64,000 bases of DNA from Hyparrhenia diplandra (taxonomy: Eukaryota; Streptophyta; Magnoliopsida; Poales; Poaceae). Below, piece by piece: positions 1 to 12,328 of the stretch (position 1 is the stretch's first letter; the number at the start of each line of letters is the position of its first letter). A program made the position numbers and the translations under genes. The stretch spans positions 248,001 through 312,000 of the forward strand of contig JADLZK010007787.1 of assembly GCA_015847255.1 (NCBI GenBank). The letters run 5' to 3'. The notes beneath the pieces were generated by a model. That model saw only the letters and a list, made by a program, of their open reading frames with translations, was not told where the DNA came from and did not search any database.

Positions 1-2897
1 CACCATCATGCTGCACAGGTCCGTATCTGGTAAACACAAATTTCCTTTCCTTCTTTATGGCAACCTGTCTCGAAATTATCTCCGTGCTTATATTTGTCGC
101 CTCTGACATCGGAAATAGCAAGATGAAACACAAGACTTTATAGCTTCTGAATGTAGAAGATAACCACCTACCTTGTTTGCCATGTCTTTTTATGTTGCCT
201 ACACGATGATAGACAGCTCTATATTCACTTTAGTATCTCCATCCAATTTGGCCTCAATGCAGCTCTATTTTTATTTAGCTAAGCTCTGTCTATGTCTTAA
301 TGGCTTGGCGATGTATCTTTTTGTTATTACACAAGGTTGAATTCCATATTTTTTAAATGAATTCCATGCATGGTTGCAATCAGATGTACAAGTAATGAGA
401 AAAATAACACCATTTGTCTCAGTTTGAAGTTTCTGAATTATGTTAGATGCAGTTTATACCATTCTACTTTATTTTTGTCGATTAATTATTTGCTTATGCA
501 TTGGGATAGGTCAGCGCTTCAATTTTTCATAAAGGCGTACTAATTGGCTATTGGGCTTCAGTTAGAACTGTGAGTTAAAGATGCTTTGTTTTTATTCATT
601 GCTAAGAATTAGTTCTCCAAATCCATATTTAATAACCATGTTTTAGTTAATGATACTTTTCGTTATGTCTGAATACTGAATGACCCAATGACCGCTACAT
701 GTACCTCATTATCCATTTTGTTTGATGACAGCTTTCTGTGTCCAGGTACTTCAACCATTTGAGCAAGTGGAGCCTTACAGCTTCCTCTAGATCCAATGAC
801 TGCATTGTACAAAGGTTACGGTTTTATTCAGGCAAGTTTTCCCCTTGAAGCTCCACCATAGAGATAGGAACACCTGTTAAACAGGATTGTATTTCAGTTT
901 CACAGCATTTTAGTTTCAGTACTGTATTCTCAGTCCGGCGATGCTTCCTGAGTTCTCAGTGAAGGATAATAACAGATAGAAAATGCATAATTAGGAAATC
1001 AAAATGCTTGAATATTGCTTGGAGTTTCCTGCATACCTGTCATATTGATTTATGCTACTATTTCTTATGGGAAAATAGTTCATCGCAGATGCTCTTTTAA
1101 TTCATGGGAGATGCTACGGAGGTCATGCTTTTATAAAAGATTAGTTCTGCACGGTGGCCTTACTATTCTTGAATTTTTCTTGCATATTCATAGGGAACAC
1201 TCTTTTGGTTCAAGTAGCTACAGTATGTAGCAGTGTGAACTTTATTTCTCACAGCCTATATGTGCCAATTAATATATAGTCATATGCACCTTCCTCTTAT
1301 TTTCTTCTACGTTCACCATACTTTTAGACGGTTGATGCTCAAGGATACCTGATAGTCAAGCAATTTTAAAACCAATTTTGTAGTTGTAAAACTTCACTTT
1401 CTACTATTCACTGTCTGCTTGTGTTTTTAAAGCGTTGTTATCATCAATGTAATTGCGACCTACATACTTATTGTAAATATCTGTGATAAGGAAGATAGGA
1501 ACCAGCCTCCCAGTCCATTAACTGATTAAGGATCAGCTTCTCAAGCATAGAAGATTTGTCTTGTGTCTTAATCAATCAGCTAGCTATGTTGCGTCTTATA
1601 CATACGAAAGCTGAGGATATACAGCCATGCTGTTGGCATCTAGATCCTTATATTTTTCTTTTCATGGAGATACATTGCTCATCTTTGTCTCACCCTTTTC
1701 AGGGTCATCTTTGTTTGTCGGGATGGAATATGAACTATGATATCAAGGCAAGTGATCCTTGCTGATTTAATTTATAATAGGATGAGCATTTCATTTACAG
1801 ACTGCCTCATGTTTCAGGTCCCTTGCTAATTTTTTCCTGCATGTCCAGACTGCATGTTCAAAAAAACGAACCATTCACACCATAATTTTAGCAGAATAAA
1901 TATGTGTTAGTGACATTGCTTGTCCCAGATTATCCTTATCCACGTACAGAGTCCTACTAAATTGTCACTTTGATAGGACACAAATTATTACTACTCAGCG
2001 AACTTCTAGAGTGACTATTTGAAATCATTTGCAGTGCCTATTTCAGATCTTAACTAATGTTTTTTTAACTTTGACTACATGCTTGCTGATGTCCTTGGGA
2101 CACCTGCAGGAAAAACCAGCACTAGACTTACCTGCATTCTCTGAGTGAGTGCAGACAAAAAACGGTTCTCCTTTGCACATATATATGGTTTAGTGTAGAA
2201 TTGTCAGAGCTACATTGTCCACTGTCGATGGTCACTTAGCTGCATTCTTTAGTGTCTGATATAAGTCAGGTTCTCTGCCCTGTTGTTAGTTGTAGCTATT
2301 TTATTTGAATGCCAAAAAGAATCAATTCAGTTGGCTGTGGAGAGGGTGGTAACTGTCCACTACTATTTTTGCACATAGTATCTGAGAGTGGACAGTTTCC
2401 ATTGCCTATTTTTGCTATGGTTTTATCTTTATAGCTAACTTAACCTTTCCTAGGCAGATGCCTTCTTCTACATTTCTTTTGTTACCAAAGCAGCTCTATA
2501 GGCACGTATGAAAGGAACTGATGCTGATCCGACCTCCTGTTGTATGTGCATCATTCTGTGATATGGTCTTCAAAGCTTGTTCAGAGTCATACTTCTCCAT
2601 AGATATGAAAACACAGGTAAACATTCTGATTAAGGGACATAATTGAGACAAGTGGGTACTGATACCTGAAACATGTACTGATGCACAAGTATAAGTGCTG
2701 CTGCTAGATTAAGCTTCATAGTTCCGTGGTCAGATTACAATTATACACTAAACAGTCGTGTTCTGAATAGCTGCTGATTCTGCTGAAGTTCCCTTTTCTT
2801 GTGCTAAGAGATTTTTAGCTTCATCTCCTTATATTTTTTTTGTTGATTATATGATTTCACGGTTTGGTCCTGAATATGCTCCTTATTGGTATGTCAG
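1..2897. other. Upstream introns of an unidentified gene, no exon assigned with confidence
   Basis: No long open frame is present. The composition (T-rich, many short stretches ending in CAG or followed by GT) looks like plant intron sequence. Two possible short exons are seen: one ending before the GT at 22, and one from about 2110 to 2144 followed by GTGAGT. I could not join them to a recognised protein. The window probably opens inside a gene whose last exons lie at 2898-3671. Confidence 0.4.
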
Positions 2898-3631
2898 GAC
2901 TTATCTCCTTGTGGTTTAGGTGACATCCTTTGTGGCAAAGTACATAAATGGATCTCTAATGGCACAGAGTTATGCCATCTTGCTGGTTTCTCTGTTCAAG
3001 TTTCTGAGACCAGCACCAGCTCTGGTGGAGTTGATGACACTTTCTGCTATGGTGGGAAAGCAAGTTTGGATTCCATCTCTGATTCTTGGACTTCTTCAAA
3101 AGACCGTCCAACATTAAGCGGTGTGGCTTCATGGGACGTTCAAGATTTTCAGAGATGGGCAAGAGAAGTGCCTGTCAGTGAAAGAGTTTCATGGGCAATT
3201 GGTGGAATGGTTCTCACAGCTGGCCTTATATTTATCAGGTATTGCATATTCCTTCTCTTTCACTTTACAAAACCTAATAACTCAATTAGGTGCTAAGTAT
3301 CTGCATAAATAATTCTTGTAGATCTGAGTATGTTTTATATTTTTGAAATAAATACTGCATGAGCTATTTATAGATGATGGGTCTACAGGAAAATGAGAAA
3401 AAAAAAAAACCTTTGATTTTGTCCCTTTTCCAGTGTAATCTTGCAACTATCTGGCATGATGCCTTAAATTCCTGCTAAGATTGCACATTGGAAGCTTGCA
3501 TTTCATACCCCTTCTTTTCTGTTCAACTTCAAGCTCTTATTTATCTGTGCAGCAAAAAGAAAGAGTTACAGCCCTCGCCAGAAGCAAGCTGCTATTGTTC
3601 GCAATATGAGATTGAGAAGGCTGGATTCTAG
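2898..3631 (+). CDS. C-terminal exons of an unidentified protein with one membrane segment (partial)
   Basis: I do not recognise the family. A penultimate exon of 341 bases runs from a CAG acceptor (ends 2897) to a GT donor at 3239. It encodes a Ser/Thr-rich stretch, then a motif beginning SWDVQDFQRWAREVP, then a hydrophobic helix (about WAIGGMVLTAGLIFI) that could anchor the protein in a membrane. The last exon starts at 3553 after TGTGCAG. Spliced in phase it gives a short Lys-rich tail ending at 3631. Shifted by one base it gives a longer, very basic tail (starting KRKSYSPRQKQ) ending at 3671, which looks more like a conserved C terminus. Other genes in this window carry one-base indels, so the second reading cannot be excluded. 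The 5' part of the gene is outside or unresolved. Confidence 0.45.
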
Positions 3632-4252
3632 AGCCAACTCACAACAGGCGACGAGAGTTAGAAAGACATAGGCAACTTAGTGTTATTCATAGAGGATTCT
3701 TGAACTTGTGCTTCTACTTTTGTGGATCAGTATAATAAGTCAACTGTGAACAATAGATTGTACACTCTGCCCCTCTCGGTGCTAAGATACACCAGTTACG
3801 ACGTCCTTGTCATCCTTTTTGTACAAGAAGAGTTCTATAAGTTGTCACTGAGTATTCCTGGAATGCAGAACTTATGGGCTGTGATGAGCTCATGTACATA
3901 TTATTTGGAAATGACATTTTTGCTGCCCTTGATATCTAGCAACGTGCCTACATGATTCGTGATATGTGAGTTTATCTAGGGCGGTAGAGCATATGTATAT
4001 GTATATCTGTGGAAGACCATTTCGCGCGAAGCATGTCTGTTTTGTTAACTAACTTAATCCAAACACATTATATTATATTAATATATGTTTCCTTTCGACT
4101 GGATGCTTCAGAACTGAGCCTGCTTTGTTAAGATACTTATTCAAATCTCTTGCATCACCTTATGATCAATTAAATTATGATGTATTCCTAGAGTTTATGT
4201 TCATATTTCAACCATCAAAACCAATACACACATCCAGGTTTAGCCCCAGCTT

Positions 4253-4280
4253 GGCGCGCAAAGGCGCGCCATCCAACTAG
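4253..4280 (+). mobile_element. Helitron 3' terminus (hairpin plus CTAG)
   Basis: A perfect 7-bp stem GGCGCGC/GCGCGCC with an AAAG loop (4253-4270) is followed six bases later by CTAG at 4277-4280 and then a T. This is the canonical Helitron 3' end: a GC-rich hairpin just upstream of CTRR, inserted between A and T. The 5' TC end was not identified, so the body length is unknown. No Rep/helicase frame is seen nearby, so it is a non-autonomous or truncated copy. Confidence 0.65.
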
Positions 4281-4605
4281 TCGTATGTTACAAACTACCA
4301 AAATACTACGGTTCTAATTGATATGATTTGACAAATAAGATTGTTTCAAATTTAACTTTGTCCAAGACTAAATTCAAAGACAAATCTTTCTACCTGTAAC
4401 AAGGGCGGTGATCATGACTGAAAGGATCTTCTAAATTCAGAAGCGACTTGGTGCTTTCACATGATACTGGTGAGTTATGAATATTACTATTCTAGTCGAA
4501 TTGTTATCTCCGCACTACTCCCTCTGTCCTATAAAAATATTATTCTCACTTTCCGAGAAGTCAAACACTTTTTTAATATCATTAATAGATCATTAAATAT
4601 ATTTA

Positions 4606-4861
4606 CTACCTCGGTCCATAAAAAGAATGCGATTTTATAGGTTGTGTATCCGTCAAAGTAGTTCAAGTTGACCAAGTTTATAGTAAATATTATTAACATT
4701 TTATGTCTTCAAATAATTTTTGTAAAAATAAATTCTATAAAAATTCTAATGATATTTATTTTGCATCATGTGTTTGCACATTTTATATAAAATCTAGTCA
4801 AAGTTGAATCTATTTGACTTCTTAAAAAGCGAAAATTGCATTCATTTATGGAGCGAGGGAG
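4606..4861. mobile_element. Stowaway-like MITE, possibly nested in a second one
   Basis: The element begins CTACCTCGGTCC and ends GGAGCGAGGGAG, an imperfect inverted repeat of the grass Stowaway (Tc1/mariner) type, and is flanked by TA on both sides (4604-4605 and 4862-4863). The interior is AT-rich with no coding potential. A second CTCCCTCTGTCC start lies at about 4518, and a degenerate partner (ATGAGACAGA) lies near 4960, suggesting one MITE inserted into another. Confidence 0.6.
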
Positions 4862-5003
4862 TACATAATAAACTTATTTAAAGATATAAATATTGCTAAT
4901 GTTTACCATAAATCTAGTCCTACTAAAAAAATCGACTAGCTCGTAGCAACTCTTTTTATGAGACAGAATAATCCTTTGTTTGTCCATCGAGGAAGATCGG
5001 CCA

Positions 5004-5030
5004 TCCTATATATTAAAAAGCAAATTTGGT
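5004..5030 (+). mobile_element. Possible Helitron 5' terminus
   Basis: The sequence TCCTATATATTAAAAAGCAA, preceded by A, resembles the AT-rich 5' end of many grass Helitrons (TC followed by a TATATTA-rich stretch). No matching 3' hairpin and CTRR was found directly downstream. The assignment rests on this short resemblance only. Confidence 0.3.
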
Positions 5031-5469
5031 AACTCAACTCTTGTACTAAAAGCAAAACTGTGACAATAGAAGTGCGCATGTGTAAACTACTGCGCTACTA
5101 GAAACGATGTAAATTACGATAAATACTACTATTAGCAATAGAAAAAAAAAAAAAAAGATCCATACAACCTAGGTTCCAATCCTATTACTAGCCTATCAAA
5201 CTAAGCTAGGAATATAAACCACAAAACCAATATATAAATGTGGAAGCTTGATTGAGATAGAGATGCAAACTTGAGGCGACAGTTTGCGGTATTTTTACCC
5301 CGGCATCGAGAAGGTCCTCACTTCCCCTGGAGCCCCTTGCAAGGGAGCTCTCGGTTCGGTAACTCCATGGTCCGTGAATAGCCCTCGGGGCTTTCAATGT
5401 GCAAGTGGGTCTCCGAGATGACCTCGTCTGGACCGCCCCACGCCATCTTCACTATTGAGTCGGCTAAAC

Positions 5470-7315
5470 TATTGTGGGCTGAAATTCCTTGTTTGGTTTT
5501 TAGATAATTGATGAAACCACTCTATACTAATCTTTTGCTCTAAGTGTGCTTATGAGATAGGATTACAGATGGTGTGATGCAGAGTATAATGATCATGGAC
5601 ATGGATATGGTGGACATGTAGAAATGATCAAGCTCATGGAACAAGAAAGAGAAAAACAAAAGACCCAAGGAGATCAAGGTAAAGGTATACTTGGTAGGAC
5701 TTTTGGTTTTGATGATCAAGACACTATAGAGAGTGTGATCACATTTAGGATAAATAGCCGACCATCAAGAGGGAGATTCATGGCTAATCCAAAGTAGAAG
5801 TGCCTCTAGGTCCAGTCATCTCTTGCATATGCATTAGGATCTAGTGCACTAACTCTAAGCCTTGAAAATGCTTTGAAAAATTTGCTAACTTCGTGCTCAA
5901 GAGATATATGCATAATGGTTAGCTAACTTGAAGCAAGGGTGAAGAACTTGGTTTTAAATTTGCTGTTGTTGTTGGGCCGGACGTTGGTCTAGTGTGTCTG
6001 GTGTGGCGTGCCCGAGAGAAGAGCCGAGGAGCTCACACCGAACTTGCTAATCACACATGGAATGCACACCTCATGCATCATATTAGTTTTGTCCCGAACG
6101 CTAGGTTTGAGCGTCCGGTGGATTCTAGTAAGGTTCTAGAGGGTTTTTGGCCACCTAGCGCGTCCGGTGATGAGGTTTTGGACGCTGAGGTGCATTAGGT
6201 GCTGAAGGCCGTCTGTCTGTTTGCGCGCGTTGCTGCTGTCTATTGGGACCAGCGTGTCCGGTGCCCCTTTAATCGCGAGCTGAGCTGGCTTGACCGTTGG
6301 AATTGAGCGACTGTGTTTGAACTGTAGGGGACATGCAGATGACATCGGTGTACCGGACGCTGGCCATAGCGTCAGGTGCATCCGACTGGCACGTCCGGTG
6401 GACCCGACAACGGTTGGATTTTTTTTTCTCTAACTGTTGTGTCTTCGTGAGTGGAGCATATAAATATGTGTTTGGCCACCTTTGGGAAGTCTCTCTTGGC
6501 CATTTGAACATTCTAACACTCGTTGTAGTTGAGCATACTCCTCGTCTCTTTGCTTGGTTCTTGATTGAGATTCAGGTGCATTTACTTGAGAGCTTGCATC
6601 TAGAGGCACATGTTCTTCATCTTGGCTGCATGTTTCTTGTTCTTCTTTGGGAATTTGTTGATTCCTAGCAGCTTGAGCAACGGTGGTGTTTGAGTTTGAG
6701 TTGGTGATTGTCTCGAGGCTACACAGATGGATTTGTGAGGGGTTCTTGAGCCTTTTTAGTGGAGATCGCAATTGGCTACTCTAATACATTGCGCGGATCC
6801 TCTCTTGTGTTGGTTGTGTGGCACCCAGCTGCAGGTTTAACTATGTAACTCCGATTAGCTCGTGAACCTCCAAGTGAGTGCATCACCACAATGGGGACTA
6901 GCTTGCCTGCAAGCAAGTGAACCTCAAAGGAAAAATCAGTGTGTCCATCTTGTTGTGGATTTCTTGGTATTCATCTTGTGATTGATATTGTGAGTGATTG
7001 ACACATTCCTCTACTCTACACCGCTGATATAAGCTATCATCTTCTCTATTGTATTTATCTTGATATATAGCTTGTGTGGCTCTTGCTTGTTTGGTTGTGT
7101 AGCTTGTTCATCTAGGAGTAATATAATGACATAGCTTTGTGAATGAACCAGAGACAATAGCTCAACTAGAAATTGTGGTAGGTGGCTTGTATCACTTGTA
7201 GAGAATCGCAAAACTAGCTTCACCATCTTGTCATCTAACATTCTTTCAGGTGTTGTTGTTTAAGAATTTTTTAGCGACTACCCCTTTGTAGCCATTTAGG
7301 ACCTTTCACGGGACT
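5470..7315. mobile_element. Degenerate LTR-retrotransposon-type repeat (no coding capacity)
   Basis: The segment starts with a 'ttgatgaaaccac' type stretch, contains repeated CGTCCGGTG / CCGGACGCTGG motifs around 5975-6410, and ends with 'ccatttaggacctttca'. This combination is familiar from long LTRs of high-copy grass retrotransposons. There is no gag or pol frame, so it is a fragment or solo LTR. The ORFs in it are short and overlap each other on both strands; I regard none as a gene. Exact ends and target duplication could not be fixed. Confidence 0.4.
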
Positions 7316-7372
7316 TGTTCCCTCCGGTGTGTGTATAGTGGCGGCCACACCACAAACATTGTTGGTGTGGTC

Positions 7373-10135
7373 TATAGTTTTCCATGCGGCCTGCGACCCG
7401 ACGACCCGGCTCGAAGCCCGATCTTTTGGCCCGGCCCAAAAGCACGGCCCGGCCCAGGGGTCGGGCGGACTTTGGGCCAACCCCCGGGCACAGCGGGTGG
7501 GCCCGACCGGCCGGTGAAAAGCGGCGGGCCTTTATGGGCCCTTAATCCGGGAATGAACAAAAAACGGCTGACCAGGCAGCCCACCTCCTCACTCGGCTCT
7601 CCGCGCCAGCGTATATAACGCTGCTCTTTGCTTCTTGTATCAATCTGTTGCCTTGACCAATGAGAGAGGAGGCGCTTGGGGGCCACATGCATGCATGCAT
7701 TTGACTTTGTGTGAGAGAGAGCCACCGTGGGGGATGGCTGCCAGGCTGCGATGTTTTTTGCCCCGCATGATGCGGTTTGCACAGGACCGAAAGTGCATCT
7801 AGCTCTTTAATGGGTTTTGGTGAATTGAATGACAACATAATTAAAGGTCTAATAAGTTTGCTAAGTGTTGAACAGGAAACTGAGTCTATTACATATACTT
7901 GTGGATTGTGTAGTAACAAGTATATTCAAGGTTCAACAAGTAAGCAAACTTTATGGTATTCCACATAGTATGGAAGCAAAGCCAAATTGTGTATTGTTGT
8001 CTTTGGAAGATGATGGAAACAATCTAGTTGAAGCAAAAGACAACAATGCAAATGGAATCAATGAAATGGCTTATATGTTGTGGAATATCATAGCATCATG
8101 TGAAAGCAAGCATACTTGGCAAAAGGTAAATGAGACAAGAGTTGATGATTTTGGATTGGTCTCTATAAGGGCTTGTTTCCCATGAATAGAAGATTGAAAT
8201 AAGTGTTGGAGTGTCAAGCCAAAATGATAGGATATAAGGAACCGTGAATTGGCTTGACCATATTGATGTTGATCCATGTATGTCTCTATGTGAGTCAAAC
8301 CGAAGCTTGATTGGTCTCAACATTCATATCTTCAAGATAATCAAGCAAGGATCAAAGTGTTGAAGAAATGGTTATTCAATGGATGTTTAATGTAATGTGA
8401 CTTGAATATGCCTTGATAAGGTGAAGATAGCAAGGAAAGGGCTTCGAGGTACTAAGCGAAGGTGAAGGGCAAGCGGTGGCTTGGGACCGAGGTACCATGG
8501 CTAAGGTAAAGAAGAGAGTACTTGCATTTAGTCGAGGAACTAATCAAGCTATGAGGAGTCATATTGTGTTAAGGATGAAACCATTCGTGGAAGTGACTTG
8601 AAGCCATAAGTTGAACTCATATTTGTGGAAATGGTTCAAGTCACATGCTCAAGGTATATTTGCTCTAAGAGATGAGACGAAGATGATAGAGGATGATGTA
8701 CAGGTTCAAGGACTTCCCGGTTGCATTTTGGTGGTGTTTCCAACTCTCAGCGATTTAAATTCATTTCTCTTTTGAATCTTGAGTTTAGGAAATGCCGTAC
8801 TATTAAGAGGGATCCTAGGACCCTTGGCTACATGTGAACTAAATGCTCAAACCTCCGGCTCGACCAAAAACATCACTCCAAGCCAAAACAGCCATCCAAA
8901 ACTTCGGTTTTACACTTTGTTGTTACGGCGCGGGCTCGGCGGTGCAGTGGCGTAAGAGAGGCGATTGCCGCTGGCGTTAAAGTAAGGCAAGTGCCGCGCC
9001 TTAAGCGACCGTTGGGGCGGTCGGGTATAAATACCCCTTCGGCCCCCCCAAGCGGTCACTTCTTCTTCTTCAACGTTCATTTAGGTGGAAGAACGGGAAC
9101 CCAAAGCTCCTCTCTCTCTCTCCTTCATTGCTCCTCCTCCACTCCCCAAGTGAGATCTTGATTCCCACCATCAAAACTTGAGGGAAAAGAGGGAAAGCTG
9201 CGATTGGAGACCGGATCTACAAGTTCCCCATCTTGAAAGAGCATTTGGTTCGCGTTTGGCCGGTGTGCTAGGGTTCTTTACTCTTGGAGCTTTGCTCCTA
9301 GCCGCCAGGCGTCACCCTTGAGTTGCCAACTTGTGTGGCAGCCTTGGGAGGTTTGTAACCTCACTCAAAATCAAGAAATCACCCCTCATCTCAAGGGTTC
9401 ACTCCCTTGACTTGAGAACGAGGGAAAAAAGTAAGCCCGGTGGGCAAGCTAAGCCTTGTGTGGCAACCTCAATAACGTGGGCGTAACCCGGCCTTTGTGG
9501 GCGGCGGTGAACCACAGGGGAAAAATCCTTGTCTCGCGTGTGCTTTTTACATTCTTGCATATATATTCTTGTGAGCTAGGGTTTGTCCCGATCTACTTTG
9601 TTGTTGAGTTCCTAGCACTTTCTATTGGATATATGTGATATATTTGTGTGTAGGAACTTTTGGGAAATTCACTTTCGATCTAAGTTTCGTTGCTTAGATT
9701 TCAAAGCGTAGTTTGTGTTTGTCTCCACGGGCGAGGCGGTGCCGCATGGGAGGCGCAGGCGTGCAGCCGCGGAGGAGCGGGCGAGGCGTCTGCTTGTGCC
9801 GTTGTTTCAAAACTCCGCTTGAGTTGAGTTTTTACAGGTGATTTTTAAGGTACAGGCCTATTCACCCCCTCTAGGCCTCCTAGGTGACATCAAGGTCCCA
9901 CGGGGGGACCTCTTCCTTCCGTCGTTCGACTTTTTTTTTACTTAAGCGGGCCTCGGGCCGGCCCGCCCATAGTTTTTTGACCGGCGTGCGCGGGCCGGCC
10001 GACCAGGCACGTTTTGAGGCCTGTGGTGCGTGCCTAGGCCGACCCCGGGCACGAAGCCGGTGAGGCACGGCCGGGCCAGCCCGGCCGACCGAGGGCGTGC
10101 CGGGCGGGGCGGGCCGTCCCGTTGGAAAAACTATA
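7373..10135. mobile_element. Non-autonomous hAT transposon, Dart-like, with nested insertion
   Basis: The left end TATAGTTTTCCA and the inverted right end (TATAGTTTTTCCA on the minus strand) form the terminal repeats. Both ends are flanked by an identical 8-bp duplication GTGTGGTC (7365-7372 and 10136-10143), the hAT hallmark. Subterminal regions are dense in GGCCCG / CCGGCC motifs (about 7390-7510 and 9945-10115), as in the rice Dart/nDart group. No transposase frame is present. Roughly 650 bp belongs to the hAT element itself; the middle 2.1 kb is a later insertion. Confidence 0.8.
7785..9899. mobile_element. Non-coding repeat nested inside the hAT element
   Basis: The block starts near GGACCGAAAGTGCATCTAG and ends with 'ttcaccccctctaggcctcctaggtgacatcaaggtcc', so its two ends show a loose inverted GGACC...CTAG similarity. 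The end phrase 'ttcaccccctctagg' is typical of high-copy grass LTR-type repeats. The interior (8000-9850) holds no convincing frame; short ORFs are scattered on both strands. Class is uncertain: solo LTR or a large non-autonomous element. Confidence 0.4.
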
Positions 10136-10143
10136 GTGTGGTC

Positions 10144-11980
10144 TAGTAAGACTACAAACCCCTCAAGTATACAAACAAGGTGTGGAGAACACCTAATTGC
10201 AAAAGGTATGCAAACCTGACACTAGGATTAAACCTTTTGTACAATCCTTCTAACCATCACCTAAGCTCCAATGTCCATGTACAACCTTTTGTCTACGATT
10301 ATAGGCGATCTTACCTTTGGGGTCCTTTATAACCCTAAGCTATAGTCCTTGCTTAAGGATTCTTATACATGTTGATCACTTAATCTTCATGTTGCCTTTG
10401 TCTTTCTACATTTCTTTATGTCTTCTCATTCGGGCCTTTTCTACTTGATGTCTTGGATTCTTTATTAAGGGTACTTGGCAACCTTATGTAGCATTGTCTT
10501 CCTGCATTTCCTTATGTCTTCTCATTCAGGATTTTTTCTACTTGATTGATCTCTTGGATTCTTGCATGTTGATCACTTAATCTTCATGTTGCCTTTGTCC
10601 GACTCCATCCTTGCATCTGATACACTAAGATCCCCTTTGGTTGGCTTTTTAGCTTTTTTGCAACCAAAGGGCTCAAAAGCCCCTACCTGCTTTTGCCAAA
10701 GGCTGTTTTTGCTCTAGTACAAAAATGAAAGCACCTCTATGTTGCGAAAAGCCACAACTCACAGCTGCTTTTTCAAAAGCTACAGCCAGACCAAACACAT
10801 CCTAAATACCTTATATACTAGCAAACAACATTAATCCATTTATTTAATCATGTTATCATATAAACACCAAGATCAACTATGGCCATAGTTAGGTACCACA
10901 CCCTTATGGTAAGTAATGATTTTTAGAAGCCTTATGCTTTATAAAGAAATTGAGTGATATGGTTAGTCATCTAGAAAGTTCCTTTCAGATGATCTATTTC
11001 ACCAACATTCTTTCGTGATACCAATGTAATTTGAAGGTGGAACCGAATCTCACATGTTCAAATCATTTGTTTTTTAAGGAGATGTTTGTGATGAGTATAA
11101 TAGATAATATTTATTTATTTTTCCAAGCATCGGGGTCTATAGTGCTAATGCCTATCTAATTTTGCATGTTTTCCCACCTTGTACCTACATGAACCGAGCC
11201 AATGCATTGCTCTAACATCTTGAATCCTGTGGACCCGAAAACAATAGGCAAGTATAAAATCATTTGGACGGAGGATAGGAAAAACATAGAAATTGATGAG
11301 ATTTTTGACACAACAAACTTTCCGTGAGGTTTTCGGAAGATTCTAGGAATTGCATATAGGATATATAATGGCCTAACTCTTTGTTCTAAATGACTTCATA
11401 GCAAATTTACATATACAAGATTCTAATCCTCTAGGCTTCCTAGATTTCTCCTTTGTTGCAAAGGGATTGAATCATTTTCATTTGTTTCTTTAACACAAGT
11501 TATATTCCATTACTTAGGCCACCCTCGGTGAGGGTTTCATGACTCTGTTTCTAACACACTTATATTTTGGAAAACAATGTAGAAGAGTTTTATCCCCATG
11601 AAAATTCCTCTATACTCATAAAACTCTTATCATCTTTCTCTTCGTTAACACAATGTTATGTGCGATGCCCATAAAACTCTATGAAACTTATATTGAGACT
11701 GTCCCTTATATTCATCACGTTCGTTTGAACTTATTGGCCGGAATTCACCCTACTTTCAATCATGAAAAAACGTTTTTCTCGCAGCAACAAAGCAACACCG
11801 GTCATCAAAACCGCTGCCAGCCACAACTGATTAACATGTTGAGATGGCAGGACAGGGTGATGGCTAGTGATTCAAGGATTCTCTCACACACACTCCTGTG
11901 CTTGAATTCTTTCACATCCCCATGTAAGAAAAATATTTTGTTGTTTGGCAAGGGTCCACATGTGAAAGCCCCACCACGTC
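10144..11980. other. Intergenic DNA with a local duplication
   Basis: No gene is seen. Two short blocks recur: the phrase starting CATGTTGATCACTTAATC occurs near 10367 and 10565, and the phrase TCTTCTCATTC followed by TTCTACTTGAT occurs near 10421 and 10526, which indicates a diverged local duplication of about 100-200 bp. The rest (10806-11650) is AT-rich and featureless apart from the MITE listed separately. Confidence 0.5.
10629..10802. mobile_element. Tourist-like MITE
   Basis: A 174-bp foldback with ends GATCCCCTTTGGTTGGC and, inverted, GGATGTGTTTGGTCTGGC, flanked by TAA on both sides (10626-10628 and 10803-10805). A 3-bp TAA/TTA duplication is characteristic of PIF/Harbinger-derived Tourist MITEs. 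The interior is rich in AAAAGC/GCTTTT inverted copies and has no coding potential. Confidence 0.65.
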
Positions 11981-12328
11981 ACTTCACGAGAGAGAAATAT
12001 ATGTGCGAGCTCGCACAAACACAAGCACAACAGGGTAGAGAGAGAAACGCACAGAGAAACAGAACAGAGGAGGGAGATCCCCCTCCCCACATCACTTGGC
12101 CTCTCGTCGCACCCCACCCCACCCCTCCTCCTCCCTCCGTCCCTCCTCCGCTTCGCTCGATCTCCCATTCTCCCTCGTCTCCGCCGCCGCCTGCCCCCAC
12201 CTCCAATCAACGCCCAACGCCCAGTATTCCAGAACCTTCTCCTCCCCGTGCGCCTTCGTCCCCCTCCCCGATCCGGGGCGCCCCTGATGCGGTGCCCGCG
12301 CGGCGCGATCGCGTGACGGACGCCCGCC
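11980..12328 (+). promoter_or_regulatory. Putative 5' UTR of the PP2A B subunit gene
   Basis: From about 12000 the sequence changes from AT-rich to a CT-rich leader (runs of CCCCTCCTCC, CCGCCGCC) that continues to the start codon at 12329. Such CT-rich leaders are usual for grass housekeeping genes. One ORF opens upstream and runs through this leader in the frame of the conserved part of exon 1; I treat it as UTR because it encodes low-complexity Pro-rich sequence. No TATA box was assigned. Confidence 0.4.

Noticed and set aside
5992..6771. Protein-coding gene from overlapping 80-113 codon ORFs
   Set aside because: They fall in an LTR-type repeat with CGTCCGGTG motifs and overlap on both strands.
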